Below are positions 26,884-33,820 of a stretch of DNA of 33,820 nucleotides, in pieces. Position 1 is the first letter of the stretch, and each line of letters starts with the position of its first letter. The DNA is taken from the IMG/VR virus record IMGVR_UViG_3300042485_003644, positions 1 through 33,820 of that record; one strand, given 5' to 3'. Under the pieces are notes generated by a model. That model was not told where the DNA came from and searched no databases. It worked only from the letters and a program-made list of their open reading frames with translations. Made by a program: the position numbers and the translations under genes. This stretch comes from a virus.

Positions 26884-28263
26884 TTAACCTTGCTGTCTTT
26901 CTCTTTGTTGTCTCTTCTCCATAAGTTCCTTGATACGGTCCCTTTTCTGCTCTTCCTTTTTTTCTTCAAATCCAAGGAAGGTTACAGAACTTTCAGTATC
27001 AATTTCCAACAACTCGTTGTTGAACTTACAGTTCTCAAAAACAACACCATCTTTACCAACTCGAGATTTGGTAATGGCGATGGTAGCCAAGTTCATTTCT
27101 TTTTGTTGAAGGGTCTTTGCCACAGAAATGATAACGTGACCTACTTGAGCCTTTTTAATACTACCACCCATCTGGTCGGTGGTGACTACCTCAGAAGATA
27201 TAGAGCTTCTGTTACCCTGTGTCGCAGTCCAACCCACAACGCTCAGTTCATGACAAAGTGCCTCAAACCCTCTCATAACTGAACCCTCACTTTTCCATTC
27301 ATCACCTAAGTTTTTGTCAGGAACAATACAGTCAATGTAATCAACCAAGATCATGTCAATCTTATGACCATCGGCAATCATCTTACGAATCATGTTTTTA
27401 ATTTGAGTCATAGTGTGAGTATCAGAAGGAAGTTTCTTCAAGTATAACTTGTTAGTCATCTCTTCTTTTACCTGACGAGCTTTTTCCAAAACTTCATCAC
27501 GGTGAAATGGTAATTCATCAGGTGCAATTCCTGTCCACATGGTAAAGTGTTTTCTCTGAATAACCTTTGGGTTATCCTCAAAAAACAACTGTAACACATT
27601 GTATCCGTTGTTGAATGCACTGTTAGCGATCTTGGACAAGATTGTGGTTTTACCAACACCTGTTGGTGCCAAAATAACACCGATCTCACCTTTAGCTAAT
27701 CCACCTTTGAGTAGTTTGTCAATCCCTACAATTCCCATAGGAATGGGATGACGGAAATCTTCATTGAGTACGTCATCCAAATTGTTGAATACATCTTCAA
27801 CTTTATTGTTGTTTTCACCAATCTGAATTGCCGCTCTGAAGAGTTCTTCCAACTTTTCATAGTTTTCAAACTCCCCATTGTCAAGGATTTTTTGAGACTT
27901 GACAATAGCCTTTTGAAGTTCTTGTTGCTTACAAAACTTTAACGCCTTTTCTTGAACAAATTCACCACCATCAATTGGAGCGTCTTGAATTTGTTTGATT
28001 GTATCGTTGAGGATCTTGAGCATCATCTCTTGAGGAAACTCACTTTTGACAATCTGAAACAAAGTTTCAAAGGATGGAGTACAATCGTATTTTACGTAGT
28101 ACTCTTTGATTAATTGAAGTAGCGTTTTGAAATATTTGTTCTCAAAATGCGAGGGTTCAATCACGTCAATGATGGAATGCGCGAACTCTTTGTCGAGAAT
28201 AATTTGGTTTAGTAATTGTAATTGAAATGTATTTCCGAGATATTCGAAGTTCCTATTTGACAT
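26884..28263 (-). CDS. 41: Replicative DNA helicase, DnaB/gp41 family
   Basis: 459 residues, like T4 gp41 (475). An all-helical N-terminal domain (about 1-150) is followed by a RecA-like motor domain: Walker A APTGVGKTT near residue 200, Walker B MILVDYID near 305, then the loops with TATQGNRSS (DnaB motif 3 region) and AITKSRVGKDG (arginine-finger region). The C-terminus is a charged helix (EKKEEQKRDRIKELMEKRQQ). It unwinds the lagging-strand template at the phage fork and is expected to pair with a primase outside this window. Same strand as rnh, the 149-aa gene and nrdB; a TATTTAT motif lies 26 bases upstream of the ATG. Confidence 0.93.
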   Translation of the reverse strand: MSNRNFEYLGNTFQLQLLNQIILDKEFAHSIIDVIEPSHFENKYFKTLLQLIKEYYVKYDCTPSFETLFQIVKSEFPQEMMLKILNDTIKQIQDAPIDGGEFVQEKALKFCKQQELQKAIVKSQKILDNGEFENYEKLEELFRAAIQIGENNNKVEDVFNNLDDVLNEDFRHPIPMGIVGIDKLLKGGLAKGEIGVILAPTGVGKTTILSKIANSAFNNGYNVLQLFFEDNPKVIQRKHFTMWTGIAPDELPFHRDEVLEKARQVKEEMTNKLYLKKLPSDTHTMTQIKNMIRKMIADGHKIDMILVDYIDCIVPDKNLGDEWKSEGSVMRGFEALCHELSVVGWTATQGNRSSISSEVVTTDQMGGSIKKAQVGHVIISVAKTLQQKEMNLATIAITKSRVGKDGVVFENCKFNNELLEIDTESSVTFLGFEEKKEEQKRDRIKELMEKRQQRERQQG

Positions 28264-28289
28264 AATTTATTTTCCCTTTTTCTGTAAGA

Positions 28290-28296
28290 ATAAATA
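28290..28296 (-). promoter_or_regulatory. TATTTAT motif upstream of the helicase gene
   Basis: The minus strand reads GTGTATTTATTCTTAC, 26 bases before the ATG, inside a 36-base gap. The longer distance fits a promoter -10 element with a short leader. Confidence 0.3.
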
Positions 28297-28299
28297 CAC

Positions 28300-28749
28300 T
28301 CAAGCGAGGGTATAATTCAGGTAGTTAGTAACAAAATTTTGTGATGAAAATATGTCAGTCAAGTGTCGAAGAACACTTTTTGCTTGCTGGCGTATGTCTA
28401 CGGTGTATCTTATCTTAGGTGGGAAAAGTTTCGCATCTAAAATTCGGTGACAAATTGTCTGCTCACCAATTTTTACATAAAAATTGAAATATTCGTTGCT
28501 GTCGGTATTGTCAGTATCCAAAATTGTTGGATCTTCCAAAATATCATATTGGTTGTCCATCATGTAGACGACAGTACGCATTTTCTGAGTTTGCTCAAAT
28601 GCATCAACGAGATCTCTCATATATTCATGTAGTTCCATAGATGAACGAGCCGTTGAATTGTAACCTCTTACGTTGAAGTATCTTTGGATTACGATGTTGT
28701 TATTCAAAGTGATGAGAAACTCCATCTTTACGATATCCTGTTCTTTCAT
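28300..28749 (-). CDS. Hypothetical protein between RNase H and helicase genes (149 aa)
   Basis: No family recognised. Soluble, mixed alpha/beta, with aromatic and charged patches (RYFNVRGYNSTARSS, MELHEYMRDLVDAFEQT, YFNFYVKIGEQTICHRIL) and a helical C-terminus. It starts five bases after the rnh stop, and the helicase starts 36 bases after its stop, so it is probably expressed with the replication genes. T4 places helicase-loading and other small replication proteins near these genes, but no sequence match to gp59 or others is visible; the role is open. Confidence 0.7.
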   Translation of the reverse strand: MKEQDIVKMEFLITLNNNIVIQRYFNVRGYNSTARSSMELHEYMRDLVDAFEQTQKMRTVVYMMDNQYDILEDPTILDTDNTDSNEYFNFYVKIGEQTICHRILDAKLFPPKIRYTVDIRQQAKSVLRHLTDIFSSQNFVTNYLNYTLA

Positions 28750-28754
28750 AAAAT

Positions 28755-29759
28755 TTAATTTGATTGTTTGAATTGTCTTTTTTCTTTTCTTGTTAGTTTT
28801 GTAAACGGTTTGACGAAGTTCAAAAAAGCTTCATCGGTTTTAGGTAAAAATTTGAAGAAACCATCGTCTGTCATCATTCTGATAAGATTCTTCGACCCCC
28901 TACCCTCGGGGTCCATTGTTTCACGATAATAAAGTTCGACAAGTTCTTTACCTTCTTCAGTAATCATTGGATTAGACAAATCCACGATTCTCTTGTTGAC
29001 ATCAAAGAATGTATCCCCGAGTTCACCGTCTTTTGTCTTTCCTTTGACAAGATTCTGTAGTGCTTTGTTATTTTCATTCTCCTGAAGAAGTTGATTGGTT
29101 TTAGATAAAATATCATCTACAGAAACCACTTCGTCAAGGACCTCAGGGAAAAACTTTAGAAAAGTCTTCTCCCCAAGTCTTTCGATACCATCAATATTAT
29201 CGCTCTTGTCACCCATTATCACCTTGAGGGTCAGGATGTTCTGATGAGGAATTTGGTTACCCATAATGGATACTTTATCTCCCACCTTATACATCACTTT
29301 GATCATCGGTGAGTAGATGGATGTTGTTGAATCGATGAGTTGTAATAGGTCTTTGTCTGCGGTAAAGATGACTTTATCCTCATCTTTGGCCACATGACAG
29401 TAGTACGCAATTAGGTCATCAGATTCATTGTTGTCAACCCTAAGTTGACGCACGAAACATTCCTCCAAGTACTGTTTTACTCTCTCCTTTTGAATGTGAT
29501 ATGATTCGAGTTTGAACTCGTTCATATCTTGTCTTCGGTTTAGTTTGTACTTGGGGTATATGTTACGTCGTTGGGATGAGTTGCCGTCACCGTCCCAAAA
29601 GACAATGACTTTATCGTAGTTGTGCTCATCCAACTGTTTTCTAAGTGTGTTGAGAAAGTGGAAGACCCCGCCGATGTGATTTCCATCAACGAAGAATTCG
29701 CGGACTCCGTGGAATCCGATTTTAAATAAATTATCTCCATCTACTAAAAGAGTTTTCAC
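28755..29759 (-). CDS. rnh: RNase H / 5'-3' exonuclease (FEN family)
   Basis: 334 residues, T4 RNase H being 305. It removes RNA primers and flaps from lagging-strand fragments. Metal-binding acidic residues of the PIN/FEN fold are visible: LLVDGDN at the N-terminus, FWDGDG, the ESDDLIAYY helix, FTADKDLLQL, and GDKSDNIDGI leading into the helix-hairpin-helix (IERLGEKTFLKFF). The start is GTG at 29759, overlapping the stop of the 35-aa ORF by four bases (GTGA), so it is translationally coupled to it. The basic C-terminus ends TRKEKRQFKQSN. Confidence 0.93.
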   Translation of the reverse strand: MKTLLVDGDNLFKIGFHGVREFFVDGNHIGGVFHFLNTLRKQLDEHNYDKVIVFWDGDGNSSQRRNIYPKYKLNRRQDMNEFKLESYHIQKERVKQYLEECFVRQLRVDNNESDDLIAYYCHVAKDEDKVIFTADKDLLQLIDSTTSIYSPMIKVMYKVGDKVSIMGNQIPHQNILTLKVIMGDKSDNIDGIERLGEKTFLKFFPEVLDEVVSVDDILSKTNQLLQENENNKALQNLVKGKTKDGELGDTFFDVNKRIVDLSNPMITEEGKELVELYYRETMDPEGRGSKNLIRMMTDDGFFKFLPKTDEAFLNFVKPFTKLTRKEKRQFKQSN

Positions 29760-29863
29760 TTCTTACCTTTTGAAGGGTTCGACATAGTGTAAATTTGATA
29801 AACGGTATGCACAAAACCTGCAAGACCAAAACCCATAAGGAATATACCCAATCCTAACAACAT
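29756..29863 (-). CDS. Small membrane peptide between uvsX and rnh (35 aa)
   Basis: A short frame, ATG at 29863: it begins MLLGLGIFLMGFGLAGF and ends SNPSKGKK. Residues 1-26 form one hydrophobic segment with a Gly-rich face, followed by a short basic tail, so a single-pass membrane peptide with the tail in the cytoplasm is likely. Evidence that it is real: it begins one base after the uvsX stop and its stop overlaps the GTG start of rnh by four bases, filling an otherwise empty 105-base gap exactly. Function unknown; a link of replication proteins to the membrane is speculation. Confidence 0.7.
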   Translation of the reverse strand: MLLGLGIFLMGFGLAGFVHTVYQIYTMSNPSKGKK

Positions 29864-29864
29864 A

Positions 29865-30875
29865 TTAGAGTGTTTCAGGGTCTTTCTCTTCGTTCAGGGA
29901 AAAGTCCCCGTCCGAACCAATAATTTCCTTCCAGTAGTCAGAATGTTCCTTCTTGTATGACTCGATGGACGACTTCTCTTCGGCGGTATCTTTACCCGCC
30001 AAGAAACCGTGCGGTGTGACAATAATCTTTCCGTCTTCGTAACCCAATCCGTTGATGTGGTTCTTCATAACAGAAATTTTTGAACGGATTGCGAACTTCA
30101 CCGTTCTCTTGTCTTTGGTCGCGGTAATCTTTGTGGTGCCAGCACCTTTTTGGTTTCCGAATAGGAATACCAATGATGAGTTGAGCCAAACTGACTCACC
30201 ACCTTTAGCTTTGATTTTGGGTTGTCCGAATGGATTATCCGGTAATTCAACCCATGGTTGGTTCACAATAACTAAGGTGTTTTCGTGTTTTGAATCCGCC
30301 TTTCGTGAACCTGAGATTCTTTGGTTGATACCCATTCCGATTTTGTCGGCAAGTGTTGCTGCGTTGTGTTGCTTTCCACCCTTACCTTCGTACGTCATCT
30401 TCGATGGTACCGATCCAATTGAATCCCAAAGGAACAACAAATCATATTCCAATTCACCCTTCTCTTGAGCATCCAAAAGATCATTGATGTATTCGGTGAT
30501 TTGTTCGATGTAACTAAAGTTATTATTGAAGATAAAGAATCCGTCCCAATCGATTTCACCTGTCTCTTGGTCAACAACTTCTTCACACTCAAATCCCATC
30601 AAACGTGCGTGTTCGAAACTCCACTTCTGTTCTGTGATAATAAACACAGGAAGAACATTTTGTTTCTGAGCACTCACGGCAGTCTTTACAAGTGCAGTGG
30701 TTTTACCAGTATCACTATGTCCCAAGAACATATTGATGTGTCCAATTGCTGGACCAGGGAGACCAACAGCCTCCAAAAACTCTTTACCCAAGTCAAAGAA
30801 ACGTTGGGGTTTGTATTTTGCTGAAGTAGAGAACTTCTTCTTCAGTGATGAGAAATCATTTTTCTTTAGTGCCAT
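29865..30875 (-). CDS. uvsX: UvsX RecA-like recombinase
   Basis: 336 residues from the ATG at 30875 (MALKKNDFSSLKKKF), one base after the previous stop; an upstream ATG at 30920 would overlap that gene by 44 bases and is rejected. T4 UvsX is 391. Walker A is GHSDTGKTT (52-60), and Walker B lies in YDLLFLWDSIGS (near 145). An EQKW-type segment after sheet 2 and the GTTKITATKDKRTVKFAIR region correspond to DNA-binding parts of the RecA core. It forms filaments on single-stranded DNA and drives recombination-dependent replication with the gp32-type protein encoded nearby. Confidence 0.93.
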   Translation of the reverse strand: MALKKNDFSSLKKKFSTSAKYKPQRFFDLGKEFLEAVGLPGPAIGHINMFLGHSDTGKTTALVKTAVSAQKQNVLPVFIITEQKWSFEHARLMGFECEEVVDQETGEIDWDGFFIFNNNFSYIEQITEYINDLLDAQEKGELEYDLLFLWDSIGSVPSKMTYEGKGGKQHNAATLADKIGMGINQRISGSRKADSKHENTLVIVNQPWVELPDNPFGQPKIKAKGGESVWLNSSLVFLFGNQKGAGTTKITATKDKRTVKFAIRSKISVMKNHINGLGYEDGKIIVTPHGFLAGKDTAEEKSSIESYKKEHSDYWKEIIGSDGDFSLNEEKDPETL

Positions 30876-30876
30876 G

Positions 30877-31056
30877 TTATTTTTTAAATTCGTATTCGTC
30901 AGCTCCGACAGTACTTTCAATATAAACCCAATCTTCGTCTTTTACAATATCAATTAAAAATTCATTAGGATTTTCCTCATAAATTTTTTCTTGTTCTTCG
31001 GTTAATTCAAGTTCGTAATAACGATAAACGGGTGATACTCTTACTATTCTCGCCAT
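30877..31056 (-). CDS. Small hypothetical protein before uvsX (59 aa)
   Basis: The chosen start is ATG at 31056 (MARIVRVSPVYRYYELELT); a start at 31098 would lie within the terminator stem and is rejected. An N-terminal basic strand is followed by an acidic helix (LTEEQEKIYEENPNEFLIDI) and a short beta end. Its stop lies one base before the uvsX ATG. Function unknown; co-expression with uvsX suggests a recombination or replication accessory. Confidence 0.75.
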   Translation of the reverse strand: MARIVRVSPVYRYYELELTEEQEKIYEENPNEFLIDIVKDEDWVYIESTVGADEYEFKK

Positions 31057-31073
31057 ATTATATAAAAAAAGAA

Positions 31074-31098
31074 ATGGTGCCGACATCGCCGGCACCAT
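31074..31098 (-). terminator. Rho-independent terminator after the ssb gene
   Basis: A perfect nine-base-pair stem ATGGTGCCG / CGGCACCAT with a seven-base loop, followed on the minus strand by TTTCTTTTTTT. It lies eight bases past the single-strand binding protein stop and ends that gene's transcript before the 59-aa gene/uvsX run. Confidence 0.88.
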
Positions 31099-31105
31099 CG
31101 TTTAT

Positions 31106-31948
31106 TTAGAAGGGTAGATCTTCATCAGGATCAGCACCTGCTTGTGGATCAGCCAACTCAGAGGATTTACCTCCACCCATAGAAAGGAGGGCATCATCAC
31201 CATATACATACTTACCTGTTTCGGAATTCCAACGTGGTTCTTCACCACGAGCAATTGCCTCCAAAAACTCTACAGGTTTCTTCGAGTACACATCCTGCCA
31301 AGTTAGTTCATCAGCCAACCACTCTTTCATAACTGAATCATCTTCGTGAAGAAGTGAAGGGTCATCATGCATAATAGTCTGAATTGACGTGTAATCTTTA
31401 CCACCAGGTGTTTTTTGTTTTACCAATTGAACAATCAAATCACGACCTTTTTCAGCATCGGTAATATCACCTTTTTGTCTCCAAATGGGGATAATTTTAT
31501 CGAGAATACCCTCGTTTTTGTAATTGTGTTTGAAACGCCAGAATTTCACACCTTCTTCTTCAGCGTCACGGTCAACGACCTTTACGATGTAAAACTTACG
31601 TGATTTGTACTGACGAGCAAGTTCTTTGTCAGATTCTTTTCCCGTTGCCATGAGTTCGTCATAAACTTCATTCAAGGGTGAACGCTCATTGTCATTCTTT
31701 CCTGGATCATAAAACTTCTGCCATTTACCACCAACTTGTAGTTCGTGGTAGTAAACTTCTACGAAGGGTGATGAACCGTCTTTAGTGGGGAGAATTCGAA
31801 CTCTTCGTTGACCTTGAGCCTGACCTTGCGGTAGGATACAAGCGAAGTATTTCTTCATTCTTTCTTCCTGTGACATCTTTCCTGAGTTGTCATAGGATTG
31901 GGTGTTTTTCTCGTACTGAGCGAGAACTGCGTCAAGTGGACTAGCCAT
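31106..31948 (-). CDS. 32: Single-stranded DNA-binding protein, gp32 type
   Basis: 280 residues from ATG at 31948 (MASPLDAVLAQYEKNTQ); T4 gp32 has 301. The N-terminal basic part, the core with RVRILPTKDGSSPFVEVYYH and FYIVKVVDRD, and the very acidic tail ending DPDEDLPF match gp32-type proteins, whose tail recruits replication partners. The stretch KFYDPGKNDNERSPL occupies the place where T4 gp32 has its zinc-binding cysteines, and the core has no Cys cluster, so zinc is probably not bound. An upstream ATG at 31990 adds 14 residues without support. It has its own terminator, fitting high expression. Confidence 0.88.
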   Translation of the reverse strand: MASPLDAVLAQYEKNTQSYDNSGKMSQEERMKKYFACILPQGQAQGQRRVRILPTKDGSSPFVEVYYHELQVGGKWQKFYDPGKNDNERSPLNEVYDELMATGKESDKELARQYKSRKFYIVKVVDRDAEEEGVKFWRFKHNYKNEGILDKIIPIWRQKGDITDAEKGRDLIVQLVKQKTPGGKDYTSIQTIMHDDPSLLHEDDSVMKEWLADELTWQDVYSKKPVEFLEAIARGEEPRWNSETGKYVYGDDALLSMGGGKSSELADPQAGADPDEDLPF

Positions 31949-32022
31949 AGTTGTAAAAATATTAATTGTTAGACATAAATTATACGCCAAGTTTATTGTT
32001 CAGTCAAATCATTCGCCAAATA

Positions 32023-32047
32023 AAAAGGGTCACAACGTGACCCTCTT
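32023..32047 (-). terminator. Rho-independent terminator after the 217-aa gene
   Basis: Stem GGGTCAC / GTGACCC with a three-base loop; on the minus strand it is followed by TTTTTATTT. It lies about 25 bases past the stop at 32072 and separates that gene from ssb. Confidence 0.82.
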
Positions 32048-32071
32048 AATATAGTAATATATTTTTTGAAA

Positions 32072-32725
32072 TCAACGCATTCCAAATCTAGTATCTGTCG
32101 GTTCAGGTAGTGCCGAATCAAACGATTTTTTGATTTCACTTGGTACGATTTGTTCAACCTCATCAGAAGTTAGGACATATTCGTTCTTACCTGACTTTTC
32201 CATATCTTCTTGTTTGTCATCAAAGAAATCAGTTAACTTTTGATGGAATGGACCTGAATCCAAACTACGTAATTCTAATTTTTCTTGTGCCGACTTAGGT
32301 CTGTATTTTTCAATTTTCTCTTCAATGTCATTTAACTTTGATACCAAACCTTCCATTTCAGACAACTTACTCTGTAAACCTTCAAGTTGTTTGAACATCA
32401 TATCGAAATATTCATTTTGTTTTGATTCCATTCCCTTTTGAGAATTTACCAAATCAGTAATGTCAATTTCTTCAGATCCACTTTCAGTTTCAACAGATTG
32501 ACCTTCATCACCAATTTTTTCTACTTCGTCATCTTGAGCAACATCAATAACTTCAGGTTCCGGTGTTTCTGCAGGTGTCAACATTGGATCTTCAGTTGGA
32601 ACTTCATCCGTAACTGTCGCGTCAACTTCAGTGCCTGGTGTCACTTCAGCTTCTTGCTCTGTAATATATTTGTTGATAGAATTGTGTCTTTTCAATTCTT
32701 CCAAAATTGTTTTGTCGATATTCAT
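32072..32725 (-). CDS. Acidic coiled-coil hypothetical protein (217 aa)
   Basis: No family recognised. Residues about 20-95 are a disordered, very acidic Pro/Thr/Glu region (TPAETPEPEVIDVAQDD). Residues about 100-145 form a heptad-like coiled coil (FKQLEGLQSKLSEMEGL, then LNDIEEKIEKY). The C-terminal part has mixed charge and ends PEPTDTRFGMR. Such build is seen in scaffold-like or partner-binding proteins, but nothing more can be claimed. It starts four bases after the 74-aa gene and has a terminator downstream. Confidence 0.7.
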   Translation of the reverse strand: MNIDKTILEELKRHNSINKYITEQEAEVTPGTEVDATVTDEVPTEDPMLTPAETPEPEVIDVAQDDEVEKIGDEGQSVETESGSEEIDITDLVNSQKGMESKQNEYFDMMFKQLEGLQSKLSEMEGLVSKLNDIEEKIEKYRPKSAQEKLELRSLDSGPFHQKLTDFFDDKQEDMEKSGKNEYVLTSDEVEQIVPSEIKKSFDSALPEPTDTRFGMR

Positions 32726-32729
32726 TTTA

Positions 32730-32954
32730 TTATCCGTTTAATAATTGTTTAACCCCTTGTGGTGTTTCAACTTGAACTCTTCTGTTTGTCCTCATAGTAT
32801 TATCAACTCTCTCGATCAAACCGTCACGATCTCTAACAGTATAACAATCACCAGTGTCCAAATCACATACTTCTGTGAATCCGTTTCCTGTCGTCTTTTC
32901 ACTATATCTTGAATTTTTTCCAAGATAATTGTCTAAATGGGCTTTAATATTCAT
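32730..32954 (-). CDS. Small hypothetical protein (74 aa)
   Basis: No family recognised. The compact beta-like part has FTEVCDLDTGDCYTVRDRDG, with two Cys seven residues apart, then a basic segment (NTMRTNRRVQVETPQG). It could be a small DNA- or protein-binding module, but this is a guess. A TATTTAT motif lies 14 bases upstream, and it is followed four bases later by the 217-aa gene. Confidence 0.65.
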   Translation of the reverse strand: MNIKAHLDNYLGKNSRYSEKTTGNGFTEVCDLDTGDCYTVRDRDGLIERVDNTMRTNRRVQVETPQGVKQLLNG

Positions 32955-32968
32955 AATATTTTTTATCT

Positions 32969-32975
32969 ATAAATA
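32969..32975 (-). promoter_or_regulatory. TATTTAT motif upstream of the 74-aa gene
   Basis: The minus strand reads GGATATTTATAGATAAA, 14 bases before the ATG. The right part (TTATAGATAAA) also occurs before nrdB, where the left part is missing. Confidence 0.35.
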
Positions 32976-32978
32976 TCC

Positions 32979-33820
32979 TTAAAAGTTAATAAGTCCTAAA
33001 GAAATACATTTCTCAACTGTTTCTGAGGCTTGTGCTCTAATAACCTGAACTGATTGAGTATTAGCCAAGATCCAATTGTCTCTTTGTTGTTTAGTTTGGA
33101 ATCTCTTAGTTGGCCACCATTCAATCCACAATAAAATTAAGCTGTCAATAAACAATTCTTTAGTATTCCATTTGTATTCAGGATCGGAATTAAATAACTT
33201 CGAATAATATGTTGAGATGAAATCAATTGATTTTTCAAAATTATCAAATACCGCGTATGGAACTGATACACCGCTCGAAGTGGTTCTACATCCATAAGTT
33301 TCTGTAAAGAATTTTCTTCGTTCACCATAGGTTATACCTGAATAAACTGTTCCTCCAAATGGAGTTCCTCCTAAATCATAATCGTAAGTGATAAATTTAT
33401 TATCATCGTGACCATTAGTATATGCGGTAAAGAACACTAAACCTCTAATAATCTCACTACTAACTTTATTCTGTATCAATTTAGCTAAATCAGCAAAAGT
33501 TATTTCTCGTTTTACAGTTTCAGTACCTAAATAATTTCTGTATTTTTCATTTGCAAGTTGCATATCGCTTATACATCTTACAGGATCGGCAGGTGTGAAT
33601 CTTTGGTTGGATTGAATGGAATTACCAACCGCAATAACGTTTTTGGATACTGTTTGAGCCTCAGTATCTTTCAGTCTTTGTACACTCTGAACCAACTCAC
33701 TCAACAAATTATTATTCAAACTCAAAATTTGTTTAGTGATTTTTGGTATTGAGGCTACAGGCATTCTGATTCCCGTAAAGAATGTTTTGAAATCTCCACC
33801 ATCAATTACGTGTTCAACAG
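32979..33820 (-). CDS. Unidentified protein, 5' end outside the window
   Basis: An ATG at 33764 (MPVASIPKITKQ) gives 261 residues, but the same frame stays open upstream to the edge and reads like protein (EHVIDGGDFKTFFTGIR), so the true start probably lies beyond the window. Residues 1-60 from the ATG are helical. The central part (TFADLAKLIQNK, then FFTETYGCRT, then PYAVFDNFEKSIDFISTYY) has the look of a peptidoglycan-cleaving glucosaminidase-like fold, where aVFdn-x2-eSI-x-F is common; catalytic residues are not identified. The end is helical (ETVEKCISLGLINF). If the resemblance holds it might be a virion lytic enzyme; confidence in that is low. Confidence 0.6.
   Translation of the reverse strand, partial: VEHVIDGGDFKTFFTGIRMPVASIPKITKQILSLNNNLLSELVQSVQRLKDTEAQTVSKNVIAVGNSIQSNQRFTPADPVRCISDMQLANEKYRNYLGTETVKREITFADLAKLIQNKVSSEIIRGLVFFTAYTNGHDDNKFITYDYDLGGTPFGGTVYSGITYGERRKFFTETYGCRTTSSGVSVPYAVFDNFEKSIDFISTYYSKLFNSDPEYKWNTKELFIDSLILLWIEWWPTKRFQTKQQRDNWILANTQSVQVIRAQASETVEKCISLGLINF

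Noticed and set aside
26848-27282. Plus-strand 144-residue open frame opposite the helicase gene
   Set aside because: It lies opposite the conserved helicase C-terminal region and has no recognisable protein features.
30876-30920. Longer N-terminus for UvsX (start at 30920)
   Set aside because: It overlaps the 59-aa gene, whereas the ATG at 30875 follows its stop by one base.

Overview
The window is a continuous piece of a T4-like tailed phage genome (contractile tail, own replisome). It is AT-rich, and every recognisable gene lies on the minus strand, so the genes read from the right edge towards the left. The T4-like assignment rests on a gp32-type single-strand binding protein, UvsX recombinase, RNase H/5' exonuclease, gp41-type helicase, class I ribonucleotide reductase NrdB/NrdA, and the baseplate wedge proteins gp25 and gp6. 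Two things suggest a Bacteroidetes (flavobacterial-type) host: a tail-tip protein with about seven SprB-type repeats, a module known from flavobacterial gliding adhesins, and an NrdB with an N-terminal ATP-cone paired with a NrdA that lacks one, an arrangement described from Bacteroidetes. The host assignment is inference.

Right part (about 23.8-33.8 kb, read right to left): an unidentified protein cut by the right edge, two small hypothetical proteins (one acidic with a coiled coil) and a terminator. Then come the single-strand binding protein and another terminator, followed by a tightly packed run: 59-aa protein, uvsX, a newly noticed 35-aa membrane peptide, rnh, a 149-aa unknown protein, the helicase, nrdB and nrdA. 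This is a replication, recombination and dNTP-supply block. A strong minus-strand terminator separates nrdA from the structural genes.

Middle part (about 8.3-23.75 kb): baseplate genes. gp25 and gp6 are followed by a very large 1676-aa protein with a carboxypeptidase-regulatory-like domain and an unexpected hydrophobic, probably membrane-spanning block. Next are 575-aa, about 261-aa, 359-aa (PKD-like), 302-aa and 984-aa structural proteins. A free-standing HNH endonuclease gene sits among them.

Left part (1-8.35 kb): four consecutive, highly repetitive tail-fibre or adhesin-like genes. They combine Thr/Pro-rich stalks ([10 protein letters not shown] repeats), a recurring Cys-rich domain, SprB repeats, a duplicated small domain and, at the left edge, a collagen-like Gly-X-Y stalk made of GTS/GSS triplets. 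This adhesin cassette is the least described part of the window. No tRNA, CRISPR array, insertion sequence or reverse transcriptase is apparent, and there is no gene-free stretch over 300 bases.
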